Assembly (NCBI RefSeq): GCF_044751345.1
Contig: NZ_JBIWXY010000001.1
Location: 1,922,001-1,986,000, forward strand
DNA from: Methylobacillus methanolivorans
GTDB lineage: Bacteria > Pseudomonadota > Gammaproteobacteria > Burkholderiales > Methylophilaceae
DNA: 64,000 nucleotides
Reading direction: 5' to 3'
The notes under the pieces: generated by a model
What the model saw: only the letters and a program-made list of their open reading frames with translations
Told to the model about the DNA's origin: nothing
Database searches by the model: none
Shown here: positions 45,001 to 53,256 of the stretch, in pieces
Layout of the letters: each line of letters opens with the position of its first letter
Position numbering within the stretch: position 1 is the first letter of the stretch
Made by a program: the position numbers and the translations under genes

Positions 45001-46064
45001 GAAGCATCCTGGCGGCTGATATTTGCAGACTCAAATGAAGCCATCTGGTTAAGAAAATTCACGGCAGCCTGCACTAGCGGGTAAGCCAGCGCGGCCCCTG
45101 TTCCTTCACCCAATCGCAAACCAAGATTCAGCAATGGCTGCGCCTGCAACTGCTCCAACACCAACTGATGCCCAGCCTCATCAGAACAATGCGCGAAAAT
45201 ACAATATTCCAATATGGCAGGCGCAATGCGGCTCGCTACCAGCAAAGCAGCTGTGGCAATAAAGCCATCAATCAACAAAGCCACCCGACGCTCCGCAGCA
45301 CCCAGCATGGCACCCACCATCATGGCAATCTCGAAGCCGCCAAATGTTTCCAATACGGCCAAAGGGTCACTACTATCCACTTGATGCCGTGCGATTGCCT
45401 GACTGATGACATCGGCCTTGTGAGCAACACCTGCATCATCAAGGCCAGTGCCCCGGCCAACACATTGCTCCACCGGCAAATTGCATAACACCGCCACCAG
45501 CGCAGAGGCAGAAGTAGTATTACCTATCCCCATTTCGCCAAAGCCCATAATGTTAGTGCCAGCGTCGGCTTCTGCCTGGGCAAGCTTATGGCCGTTGATC
45601 AAGGCTTGAGCACACATACTGGAAGACATGGCCGCCATCTTGAGGAAATTATTGGTGCCCATGCTGACCTTGGCGCGTATCAATTCCGGATGCGCAGAAA
45701 ATTCGTGGCAAACCCCTGCATCGACAATGCGGATACGCATGCCATATTGCTGGGTAAACACATTAATACCCGCGCCACCAGCGAGAAAATTCATCACCAT
45801 TTGCCGCGTCACTTCCTGCGGATACGGGCTAACCCCTTCCTCAACCACCCCATGATCACCAGCAAATACCAGCATGGCAGGACGTTGCAGCACTGGCGTC
45901 AAAGACTGCTGGATTAATCCCAGCTGCAAAGCCACATGCTCCAGCTTGCCCAATGCGCCAATAGGCTTGGTTTTGTTATCGATCTTGGCTTGTAATGCAG
46001 CTGCCAGGCTTTGATCCAAGGGAGGTATAACGAATGCTGGCAAGGACGACGTTGGGAAGCTCAT
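44997..46064 (-). CDS. cobT: Nicotinate-nucleotide-dimethylbenzimidazole phosphoribosyltransferase
   Basis: A 355-residue CobT that activates dimethylbenzimidazole to alpha-ribazole phosphate. Family signatures: KIDNKTKPIGALGKLEHVALQLG, VFAGDHGVVEEGVSPYPQEVTRQM, FLAGGAGINVFTQQ, GEMGIGNTTSASALVA and the catalytic Glu in LGEGTGAALAYPLVQAA. It uses the base made by BluB (24102-24758). First gene of a three-gene minus-strand operon. This is the lower-ligand CobT, not the CobT chelatase subunit. Confidence 0.96.
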   Translation of the reverse strand: MSFPTSSLPAFVIPPLDQSLAAALQAKIDNKTKPIGALGKLEHVALQLGLIQQSLTPVLQRPAMLVFAGDHGVVEEGVSPYPQEVTRQMVMNFLAGGAGINVFTQQYGMRIRIVDAGVCHEFSAHPELIRAKVSMGTNNFLKMAAMSSSMCAQALINGHKLAQAEADAGTNIMGFGEMGIGNTTSASALVAVLCNLPVEQCVGRGTGLDDAGVAHKADVISQAIARHQVDSSDPLAVLETFGGFEIAMMVGAMLGAAERRVALLIDGFIATAALLVASRIAPAILEYCIFAHCSDEAGHQLVLEQLQAQPLLNLGLRLGEGTGAALAYPLVQAAVNFLNQMASFESANISRQDAS

Positions 46065-46231
46065 GAAATTTACTTTTCAAATCAAGCCCGAAGCATAACC
46101 GACCAGGCCATTTTTTTAAACTAGAGGAATAAAACAGGAAATTTTTCGATCGCAGCTGGACGAAACGCCGAAGTTTGCTATAATGCTGGCCTTGCGTGAG
46201 CTTCTAGAGCCAACGTAATCCAAGCAGTAAA

Positions 46232-46307
46232 GGCCAGGTAGCTCAGTTGGTAGAGCAGCGGATTGAAAATCCGCGTGTCGACGGTTCGATTCCGCCCCTG
46301 GCCACCA
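46232..46307 (+). tRNA. tRNA-Phe (GAA)
   Basis: A complete 76-base cloverleaf: acceptor GGCCAGG / CCTGGCC, D-arm GCTCAGTTGGTAGAGC, anticodon stem GCGGA / TCCGC with loop TTGAAAA and anticodon GAA at 46265-46267, T-loop TTCGATT, and encoded ACCA. One A-C mismatch is seen in the T stem (positions 50/64). It is the left boundary of the compositionally different block 47-54.9 kb. Confidence 0.97.
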
Positions 46308-46313
46308 ATATTC

Positions 46314-46345
46314 AAACCCCAACCACTCTCGGTTGGGGGTTTTTC
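46314..46345 (+). terminator. Terminator after tRNA-Phe
   Basis: An 8-bp stem CCCCAACC / GGTTGGGG, six-base loop, followed by GTTTTTC. It ends the tRNA transcript. The stretch from here to 46612 is GC-rich and shows no gene; it may be a remnant of mobile DNA, but nothing is recognisable. Confidence 0.9.
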
Positions 46346-46612
46346 TTATCTGCTCCCGCCAGACCCTGCGAACACGCGCGGAACGCTGAGTAGGCTTGCG
46401 GACTTCGCCGGTCTGGCTGGCTACCCATCTGTGGCCACATGGCACTCTCTCCGGGCCATTTCTCTCCTTTTCCTCTCCGCCGAAAAGCGGCCCGAAGTCC
46501 GCAGGCGTCACGCTCGCGACCTATGTAAATCAACGGCTTGCGAGTTGATCGATCAAGCGGTTGTTTTCTTGAATTGGTAGGATGACCATTTACGCATCCT
46601 TCAGGAGAGGCC

Positions 46613-46846
46613 ATGGGAATCATCGATCAAACGACATATACCCTCACTTGCCCGAAATGTGGGGCCAGCGAGTCGCAGAAAGTCCTCGACAAAGGCTCCA
46701 ACTGGAACGGTTCATGGTGGCAAAGCGGTGCGAGCTTCACGCACTTCCAAACAACCTGGGATGGCGAAGGTGGGTCTGTTGAGCCCAAGCTGTCCATCGC
46801 GACTTGCAATAGTTGTCAGTCCAAGGCCCAGGTTGCCATCAGCTGA
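46613..46846 (+). CDS. Small zinc-ribbon protein
   Basis: A 77-residue protein with two Cys pairs, CPKCG near residue 12 and CNSCQ near residue 67, forming a likely zinc ribbon. The middle is rich in Trp, Gly and Ser (NWNGSWWQSG). GGAG precedes the ATG at good distance. No family is recognised and the function is unknown. It lies just inside the tRNA-Phe boundary, separated from the glycosylation block by about 180 bases. Confidence 0.65.
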   Translation: MGIIDQTTYTLTCPKCGASESQKVLDKGSNWNGSWWQSGASFTHFQTTWDGEGGSVEPKLSIATCNSCQSKAQVAIS

Positions 46847-46937
46847 CGGGTAAATTTTGAAAGCTGCTTTGGCTAGGTGCCCTCCATGACGTGGGCGCTG
46901 CGATGCGCAAAGATGATGGCGAAGGCATGCAGAAAAG

Positions 46938-46966
46938 GTGACGTACCCCCCCCCACGGTTTAAAAT
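46938..46966 (+). promoter_or_regulatory. Predicted promoter with a C9 tract in its spacer
   Basis: A -35-like GTGACG (46938-46943; four of six bases as in TTGACA) and a -10-like TAAAAT (46961-46966) are exactly 17 bases apart, and nine consecutive C (46946-46954) lie in that spacer. It is about 60 bases before the first glycosyltransferase start. A tract of this kind can change length by slippage and so alter promoter spacing. Boxes are seen directly; activity is inferred. Confidence 0.5.
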
Positions 46967-47028
46967 GACAAGATTTTGTAGATAAATGCAATCACATCGC
47001 AAAGTTGCGTGTTGTGGGGACCACAAGA

Positions 47029-48054
47029 ATGGCTTTTTTCCCGGTATTTCTGTCTATTGTGTATGTTGTACGCAATCAAGGCCAGCAGCTAGAGAGCATT
47101 ATTCAGAGTGCATCTGAAAAACTTTCAACACTCGTCACTGATTACGAGCTGATCATCGTGGACAACGCATCCGATGATGAAAGCGTTAATGTACTAAAAA
47201 ACCTAACAGGACAATCGGGTTACCCAAACTTACAAGTATATGCACTCACCAAGGAAGTTGATGGTGACACGGCATCATGGGTAGGGCTTGAGAACGCACT
47301 TGGCGATTTTGTTGCAGTAATTGATCCGCTTCTTGACGATATCTGTTTTCTGCCCGAAATGCTTGATAAAGCAGTTACGGGGGCTGATGTTGTTTTTGCA
47401 AACAACCAGCAAAAGCCGCGCCAAAGTTTCGCTTACCGCGCCGCCTATGCAGCCTTTAATTTTCTATACAAATCGTTCAATGGAATACATCTGGCCAAAG
47501 AGGCGCCCCAGTACAGGCTACTGAGTAAGCGCGTCGTGAACTTTATTTTGCAGCATCCCCAGCCAGCCGTTACTTACCGCCACTTACCTGCAACGGGTGG
47601 CTTTGCGCGCATCAACATGGAGTACAGCGCCAAACCGCTTGCGACAAACACCAAGAAATTGCGGGAAAGCATTGATCGAGGGATGCGTCTTCTCGTTTCG
47701 ACGACGCAAGCACCAATGCGACTTGTGACATCTCTGTCCTTGTTCGGGGCGGCAGCCAATTTAATCTACTCAATTTATGTCGTTGCAATTGGCCTTTTTA
47801 AGACTGATGTTGCACCCGGATGGGTGAGTATGTCATTGCAACAATCGGGCATGTTTTTCCTGATTTCGCTGGTTCTCCTAGTGCTTGGGGAATATATATT
47901 GCATATGGCGAGCCTCAGTAATGAAGGGCCGCTATATCACGTCGGTCAAGAGTTTACGAGCGCACGTATGACCAGACGGGAGAAGCTCAACATTGAAGAT
48001 GTCTCATCGTCTGCAACGAGTGACTCGCGCAATGCAGGTCAGGTTGTTGCATGA
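47029..48054 (+). CDS. Family 2 glycosyltransferase with C-terminal membrane segments
   Basis: About 341 residues from ATG 47029, which has GGGGA eight bases upstream. The GT2 core shows in SIVYVVRNQGQQLESII, DYELIIVDNASDDESVNVL and FVAVIDPLLDDI (in place of the usual D-x-D). Two membrane helices near the C-terminus (LFGAAANLIYSIYVVAIGLF and FFLISLVLLVLGEYIL) place it with membrane-bound polyprenyl-phosphate sugar transferases. It begins the island operon and overlaps the FAD gene by ATGA. Acceptor and sugar are unknown. Confidence 0.8.
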   Translation: MAFFPVFLSIVYVVRNQGQQLESIIQSASEKLSTLVTDYELIIVDNASDDESVNVLKNLTGQSGYPNLQVYALTKEVDGDTASWVGLENALGDFVAVIDPLLDDICFLPEMLDKAVTGADVVFANNQQKPRQSFAYRAAYAAFNFLYKSFNGIHLAKEAPQYRLLSKRVVNFILQHPQPAVTYRHLPATGGFARINMEYSAKPLATNTKKLRESIDRGMRLLVSTTQAPMRLVTSLSLFGAAANLIYSIYVVAIGLFKTDVAPGWVSMSLQQSGMFFLISLVLLVLGEYILHMASLSNEGPLYHVGQEFTSARMTRREKLNIEDVSSSATSDSRNAGQVVA

Positions 48055-49181
48055 CCGTGCAACGCGTCACTGCGGATGCAGTCATCATTGGCGGTGGCTT
48101 CTACGGTTCTGCAATTGCGATCTACCTTGCCAAGACCCGTGGATTGCGCCGGGTGGTCCTCCTGGAGCGTGAGCCGGAACTGCTGCTCCGTGCCTCGTAT
48201 AACAATCAGGCACGTGTACACAACGGATACCACTACCCAAGAAGCTTTACGACCGCCTTTCGTAGTCGAGTCAATTTGCCTCGGTTTGTACGAGATTGGC
48301 CGCAAGCCGTAAAGCAGGATTTTGTAAAGCTCTACGCCATTGCAAAACGCAACTCTAAAGTAACTGCCAAGCAGTTTGAGCGTTTTTGTCATGAAATCGG
48401 AGCCAAGATCAGGCCTGCTGAGTCTGTTTTAAAGCGGCTTTTTGAACCACGACTGATTGAGGATGTTTTTCTCGTCGAGGAGTATGCATTCGACTCAACG
48501 CGACTTGCTGAGTGGGCTGTTGAGGAGCTTCGGAATGCGGGGGTAGAGGTCCATTATTCAACCCGTGCGTTAGCGATTTCGCGTTCGCAAACCGACAAAA
48601 GCTTGACCGTAGACATCCAGCCGAAGTCAGGGGGCGCATCGTCCATAACCTGTCGATACGTTTTTAACTGTACCTACAGCGGTCTGAATCAGTTTTCCGG
48701 CGACTTTCCTGGTACGCAAACGGGCCTCAAGCAAGAAGTGACAGAGATGGCGCTCATGCAAGCGCCCGACGTGCTCAAGGAAATTGGGGTCACGGTCATG
48801 GATGGCCCATTTTTCTCGATGATGCCATTCCCTGCTCGGGGCCTGCACACACTGTCGCACGTTCGTTACACCCCACACTTCAGCTGGAAAGATGAGCAGG
48901 GAACTGACCCGTACAAGAAACTCGACGAATACGATCGAGCCACTCGCGTCGATCGTATGGTTCGGGATGTAGGCCGGTACCTACCCGCCGTACTTGGAGC
49001 AAAGTATGTCGATTCCCTCTTTGAGGTCAAAACCGTTTTGGTCAAGAACGAAGGGGATGATGGTCGCCCGATTCTTTTTGAAAAACATGCGGAGCTGCCC
49101 GGCTGTTATTCAGTTTTGGGCGGAAAGATCGACAACATATATGATGTATTGGAGAAGTTGGATGCAGAATTTTTTGGCTAA
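48051..49181 (+). CDS. FAD-dependent oxidoreductase of the glycan block
   Basis: A 376-residue DAO-fold flavoprotein. The FAD motif is VIIGGGFYGSAIAIYLAK (about residues 11-28) followed by VVLLEREPELL; a middle GxG-like part FNCTYSGLNQF and the C-terminal LGGKIDNIYDVL complete the fold. It sits between glycosyltransferase and membrane protein genes, coupled to both by overlaps. Similar oxidases occur in surface polysaccharide clusters and may act on a sugar or amino sugar, but the substrate cannot be told. Confidence 0.8.
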   Translation: MTVQRVTADAVIIGGGFYGSAIAIYLAKTRGLRRVVLLEREPELLLRASYNNQARVHNGYHYPRSFTTAFRSRVNLPRFVRDWPQAVKQDFVKLYAIAKRNSKVTAKQFERFCHEIGAKIRPAESVLKRLFEPRLIEDVFLVEEYAFDSTRLAEWAVEELRNAGVEVHYSTRALAISRSQTDKSLTVDIQPKSGGASSITCRYVFNCTYSGLNQFSGDFPGTQTGLKQEVTEMALMQAPDVLKEIGVTVMDGPFFSMMPFPARGLHTLSHVRYTPHFSWKDEQGTDPYKKLDEYDRATRVDRMVRDVGRYLPAVLGAKYVDSLFEVKTVLVKNEGDDGRPILFEKHAELPGCYSVLGGKIDNIYDVLEKLDAEFFG

Positions 49182-50448
49182 CAAGTTGAAGTGCTTTTTG
49201 CCTTTTATTTTCTTCTTGATGGCGTTCTTTGTGTTTCAAAAAAATATATTTAACACAGTAAATAAAGATTTTTTTGATTCATTTCAAAAAGACTCGGAAG
49301 CTCTTGTGGTTGGCGGCATCGTCGCCGACGAGTTGGGTATTGAAAAAAACGCTTGGGGACTTGGCTTTATTGGGATGAATGGTGAATTTCAGTATCCTAA
49401 TAACATAATGGATTCTTATGAGGCTTTTTCCAATAAGGAAAAAGCACTCAATGCGATTTATTCTCCATATGTTTCGCAAGTTGGAGGGTTGGGGGTTTTT
49501 TATTCGACTCTGCAAAAAGTGTTTTCTTTTAAATCGATTTCAAGGCTTCAGTATTTTCCCTCTGCCATTTTTGCGTTTTTGGTTGTTGCGTTTTACTATT
49601 TGCATCGGCGTATTTATGGTGCACGATATGCACTAATTTTCTCTCTTGTCTTGGTTCTTTCGCCATGGGTTGTTTCATTTGCGAGGAACTTATATTGGTC
49701 TCCATTTATGTGGCTGCTCCCTCTGTTTTTTGGAACGCTGGCTTATGCGGTAACTTCACCCAAGGTTCGGATATTTTTCTATTTTTTGATATTTATATCT
49801 TTTTTTGCAAAATGCCTGAGTGGGTATGAGTACATTACATCGATAACTTTGCTCGCGTGCTCACCCTTTATGCTGGGACCGTTTTTTAATGGTGAATCAA
49901 AGCCATGCATGAAGCCGGCCCTCATCGTTTTTGTTTTATGTGTCCTTGGCTTCATTTGTGCATTCGTCATACACGCCAAAATGCGAGGAGAAACTATTGC
50001 CGAAGGGGTTGTTGCAATTTACAAGCAAGATGTCAAGCGTCGAACGTACTCTGATCCGTCGAATTTTGACGCAGCCTACGCTGAATCCCTTAGTACAAGC
50101 CCGATCGCTGTTGTCAAGACCTACGTTACCTCATGGAGAACCCCCCTTGTTGCAGAGGTGTCTGGCAAGTCGTTTAAGGTGCTAATAATCATTGCGATCT
50201 TAGGGTTGTGGATTAAGAAAAAAATCAAACATAAAACATTTGTTAGAGATTTTGCGCTCATTGCCTACATGTCGCTTATACCCCTATCTTGGTATGTTAT
50301 GGCAAAGGGGCACTCGCATATACACACTCACATGAATTATGTTCTATGGTACCTAGGCTTTGTGCCTGCCCTGTTTTATGTATGTGTGAATGCTATCGTT
50401 GTTACTTTTAAAGCTGTTCCGCAGTACATCAAATCATTAAATCCGTGA
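49162..50448 (+). CDS. Polytopic membrane protein, possible glycosyltransferase (GT-C like)
   Basis: About 428 residues with roughly ten hydrophobic helices, for example LPFIFFLMAFFVFQK, FPSAIFAFLVVAFYYL and LYVCVNAIVVTF-like ends. The region LVLSPWVVSFARNLYWSPFMWLLPLFFG (split) resembles the Arnt/PMT-type membrane glycosyltransferases. The start ATG 49162 has GGAG eight bases upstream and overlaps the FAD gene by 20 bases; the open frame upstream is shadow. Codon use is AT-rich (many Phe TTT and Ile ATA), unlike the flanking chromosome. Function inferred only from topology and context. Confidence 0.65.
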   Translation: MQNFLANKLKCFLPFIFFLMAFFVFQKNIFNTVNKDFFDSFQKDSEALVVGGIVADELGIEKNAWGLGFIGMNGEFQYPNNIMDSYEAFSNKEKALNAIYSPYVSQVGGLGVFYSTLQKVFSFKSISRLQYFPSAIFAFLVVAFYYLHRRIYGARYALIFSLVLVLSPWVVSFARNLYWSPFMWLLPLFFGTLAYAVTSPKVRIFFYFLIFISFFAKCLSGYEYITSITLLACSPFMLGPFFNGESKPCMKPALIVFVLCVLGFICAFVIHAKMRGETIAEGVVAIYKQDVKRRTYSDPSNFDAAYAESLSTSPIAVVKTYVTSWRTPLVAEVSGKSFKVLIIIAILGLWIKKKIKHKTFVRDFALIAYMSLIPLSWYVMAKGHSHIHTHMNYVLWYLGFVPALFYVCVNAIVVTFKAVPQYIKSLNP

Positions 50449-50461
50449 AGATTTTTAAATT

Positions 50462-51256
50462 ATGAGAAGCGGTCTAATAGGCTATTCTGGTTTCGTTGGG
50501 GGCACGCTCCTCAAACAAAAAAACTTTTCTGCGCTTTATCGCTCGAAAAATATCCACGAAATTGAGAATCGTGAATTCGATTTGGTGGTGTGTGCAGGTG
50601 CGCCTGCGCAGAAGTGGATTGCCAATCGTGAGCCGGTAGATGATCGAAAAAAGATTGATTCTCTGATCGGTCACCTTCGTACGATTACGTGCAAAACATT
50701 CATATTGATCAGCACAGTCGATGTATTTAAGGAGCCGATTGGCGTTGATGAATCTACGCCGGTTGAAGAGTCAGGTTTGCATGCCTATGGGCTCCATCGC
50801 AGACTCCTTGAAAAGTTTGTCGAGCAGAATTTCTCCAATTACTTGATTGTTCGGTTGCCGGGTTTGGTGGGACCCGGTTTGCGCAAGAACGTGATTTTTG
50901 ACTTCCTCAATAACAACAATCTTCATGCGATTGAGAGTCGAGGGGTTTTCCAGTTCTATCCTATGGTGAACCTATGGTTCGACATTCAGAAGGCGCTTGA
51001 GGCTGGTCTATCACTGGTTCACCTGACTGCCGAACCGATCAGCGTTGCGGATGTCTCGCTACAGGGCTTCGGAAGACCGTTTACTCAGACACTGGAAAAC
51101 CCGCCCACTCGTTACGACATGCAAACGCGGCACGCGCAAATCTTCGGTTCTCTTGGACAGTATCAGTACAGTGCCCGCGAAACCATTCTGGCGATTAGAG
51201 CCTATGCCCAGTCCGAACCCATTACCTTGAAGAGTGAAAGTGGGGTGGCTTCGTGA
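50462..51256 (+). CDS. NAD-dependent epimerase/dehydratase-like protein
   Basis: A 264-residue Rossmann protein. GLIGYSGFVGGTLLKQ near the N-terminus is the glycine-rich loop (GxxGxxG), STVDVF matches the conserved ST-D stretch, and YGLHRRLLEKFV is the YxxxK-like catalytic part in which Lys is replaced by Arg (YGLHR). VRLPGLVGPGLRKN is the usual substrate-site region. It belongs to the extended SDR family but lacks a perfect YxxxK. Likely a nucleotide-sugar or lipid-linked modifier; exact reaction unknown. GTGA overlap with the next gene. Confidence 0.75.
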   Translation: MRSGLIGYSGFVGGTLLKQKNFSALYRSKNIHEIENREFDLVVCAGAPAQKWIANREPVDDRKKIDSLIGHLRTITCKTFILISTVDVFKEPIGVDESTPVEESGLHAYGLHRRLLEKFVEQNFSNYLIVRLPGLVGPGLRKNVIFDFLNNNNLHAIESRGVFQFYPMVNLWFDIQKALEAGLSLVHLTAEPISVADVSLQGFGRPFTQTLENPPTRYDMQTRHAQIFGSLGQYQYSARETILAIRAYAQSEPITLKSESGVAS

Positions 51257-52086
51257 GGCTCGCCATTTCAAACATTGCCTGGGACATCTCTGAGGATGCT
51301 TCCGTCGCAGACCTTCTGGGCAAGTTCGGTGTTGATGCTGTTGATGTAGCGCCCGGCAAGTACTTTCCTGACCCTGCCAGTGCTAAAGATGAGGACATCG
51401 CGAACGTCAGGCGATGGTGGGCCGATCACGGCATTGAAATCACGGGTATGCAAGCCTTGCTGTTTGGCACGACAGGGCTAAATGTATTTGGTGATAGCAA
51501 GAGTCAGGAAGCGATGCTGAAGCATCTGCGAGCCGTGTGCCGCATTGGAGCAGGTCTTGGTGCGACTCGCTTGGTATTTGGCTCACCCAAGAATCGCGAC
51601 CGCTCCGGCTTGAGCGACGTCCAGACCCTGGAACAGGCAGTGGGCTTTTTTCGACGTCTGGGCGATGCTGCAAAAGATCATGGAGTCTTTGTCTGCCTCG
51701 AACCAAACCCCACCCGATACGGGGCAAACTTCATGACGACCAGCGAAGAGACGGCCCATGTCGTCGCAGCGGTTGGTCACGAGGCTATTCGGATGCAGTT
51801 TGATACTGGGGCCTTGACCATCAATGGTGAGTCTCCAGAAGCCGTGTTGGAGTGCAGTGCCAGATTGATCGGGCACGTCCACGCGAGTGAGCCGGATCTT
51901 TTGCCCTTGGGCGATGGTGGAACGGATCATCGGTTGATGCACGAGGCTCTGAACAGCTACCTACCAGACCACGTGGTCTCGATTGAGATGGTCGCCACAA
52001 AGGCGGAATCACACCTCCACTCGATTGAGCGGGCTCTGACCTACGCCGTTGATTGCTACCGGACTGTAAACGGGGTGGCCAGATGA
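51253..52086 (+). CDS. Sugar-phosphate isomerase/epimerase-like TIM-barrel protein
   Basis: A 277-residue xylose-isomerase-like TIM barrel (AP endonuclease family 2). Conserved acidic and His positions appear as VFGSPKNR, VCLEPNPTRYGANFM (metal-binding Glu), MQFDTGALTINGE, HVHASEPDLLPLG and VSIEMVA. It begins with a GTG that overlaps the preceding TGA, with GGGGTGG upstream. Such enzymes isomerise or epimerise sugars. In the block it probably makes an activated sugar precursor. Confidence 0.82.
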   Translation: MRLAISNIAWDISEDASVADLLGKFGVDAVDVAPGKYFPDPASAKDEDIANVRRWWADHGIEITGMQALLFGTTGLNVFGDSKSQEAMLKHLRAVCRIGAGLGATRLVFGSPKNRDRSGLSDVQTLEQAVGFFRRLGDAAKDHGVFVCLEPNPTRYGANFMTTSEETAHVVAAVGHEAIRMQFDTGALTINGESPEAVLECSARLIGHVHASEPDLLPLGDGGTDHRLMHEALNSYLPDHVVSIEMVATKAESHLHSIERALTYAVDCYRTVNGVAR

Positions 52087-52439
52087 AATGGTTGATCTTG
52101 GTGCTTGGTATCGCCGCAAACGCGTCTGCCAGTGTGCTGGTCAAGATGGCCATGATGCCTCCGAGGAGGTTCCCCTCTCTTGCAGAGCCTTTGGCAGCCT
52201 TGAGCAACTGGCCCTTCTGGCTCGGCTTAGGTCTATACGGTGCGGCTTTTCTGCTCTATGCCGCTGCACTGGCCAGGTTGCCCTTGAATGTTGCTCACCC
52301 GGTACTGACTTCCGGGGCGGTAGCAACAGTCGCACTTTTTTCCGTTTTGATCTTCCGTGAACCCTTTCACTGGACCACAGGTGCCGGCATCCTGCTCGTG
52401 ATTGCAGGCGTGGCACTTATCACAGCTCGGGTTGCATAA
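52083..52439 (+). CDS. Small multidrug-resistance-type (EamA/SMR) membrane protein
   Basis: A 118-residue protein with four helices: WLILVLGIAANASASVLVKMA, WPFWLGLGLYGAAFLLYAAAL, a third around VLTSGAVATVALFSVLIF, and GAGILLVIAGVALITA (each quoted in part). Length and topology match SMR/ArnE-type proteins, which flip polyprenyl-linked sugars. ATG 52083 overlaps the preceding stop by ATGA. In this block a lipid-linked sugar flippase is the natural reading. No EmrE-type conserved glutamate (AYAIWEG motif) is seen near the N-terminus. Confidence 0.75.
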   Translation: MKWLILVLGIAANASASVLVKMAMMPPRRFPSLAEPLAALSNWPFWLGLGLYGAAFLLYAAALARLPLNVAHPVLTSGAVATVALFSVLIFREPFHWTTGAGILLVIAGVALITARVA

Positions 52440-52443
52440 ACAA

Positions 52444-53256
52444 ATGAATACGACACAAGATATTTCTCCGAAAGAGCGGGCAAAGTGGCAAGTACCCGCC
52501 ATGGAGACACCGCTGTGGTTGGGCAAGCAACATCCTTACTGCGTTGTCATCCCCGTGATTAACGAAGGAGAGCGTATTAAGAGCCTGCTTAAGCGTATGG
52601 AGGCGGAGCGGATCTCGTCGATTGCAGACATCATCATTGTTGATGGTGGCAGTACGGACGGCTCCTTGGAGCTAGATTCACTGCAGCAAGTGGGAGTCAG
52701 AGGGCTTGTGGTTAAAAAAGGCCCGGGAAAGCTGAGCGCCCAACTTAGATGTGCCTATGCTTTTGCGCTCGATCAAGGATACAAGGGCATTGTCACCATC
52801 GATGGGAACGACAAGGATGACCCTGAAGCCATACCGCGATTTATCGAGGCGCTAGAAAACGGTATTGATTTTGTTCAGGCATCGCGTTTCCTGCCTGGTG
52901 GGGTGGCTGTGAACACGCCAAAGTCACGAGACTTTGCTATCCGTTATATCCATGCCCCGTGTTTAAGTCTGGCATCTGGGTTCAAATGGACAGACACTAC
53001 TCAGGGTTTTAGAGGCTATAGCAGAAGATTGCTCGTAAGTCCGAAGATCGCACCTTTTAGAGATGTTTTTGTAAATTATGAGCTGCTTGCTTACATGTCA
53101 TGGCAGGCACCAAGAAGCAGATTTAAATGCCTGGAACTGCCTAGTGTCAGGCGTTATCCGAATGGGTCTATTCCGACAAAGATATCGGCCTTTAATGGGA
53201 ATCTTGAAGTATTAATGACTCTACTTAAGGTTTGTTTAGGCAAGTATGATGTTTAA
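52444..53256 (+). CDS. Family 2 glycosyltransferase (dolichol-phosphate-mannose synthase-like)
   Basis: A 270-residue GT2. The core is YCVVIPVINEGERIKSLL near residue 30, IADIIIVDGGSTDGSLEL, and VTIDGNDKDDPEAIPRFIEAL (D-x-D region), with ASRFLPGG and DTTQGFRGYSR later. It fits DPM1-like enzymes that load a sugar onto undecaprenyl phosphate. ATG 52444 was chosen over an upstream ATG; it lies four bases after the flippase stop. It overlaps the membrane protein that follows. Confidence 0.85.
   Translation: MNTTQDISPKERAKWQVPAMETPLWLGKQHPYCVVIPVINEGERIKSLLKRMEAERISSIADIIIVDGGSTDGSLELDSLQQVGVRGLVVKKGPGKLSAQLRCAYAFALDQGYKGIVTIDGNDKDDPEAIPRFIEALENGIDFVQASRFLPGGVAVNTPKSRDFAIRYIHAPCLSLASGFKWTDTTQGFRGYSRRLLVSPKIAPFRDVFVNYELLAYMSWQAPRSRFKCLELPSVRRYPNGSIPTKISAFNGNLEVLMTLLKVCLGKYDV

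Noticed and set aside
46116..46511. Minus-strand ORF over tRNA-Phe with NRRHADFQSAALPTELP
   Set aside because: This is the well-known spurious protein made by translating the antisense of a tRNA gene; the tRNA cloverleaf explains the sequence.
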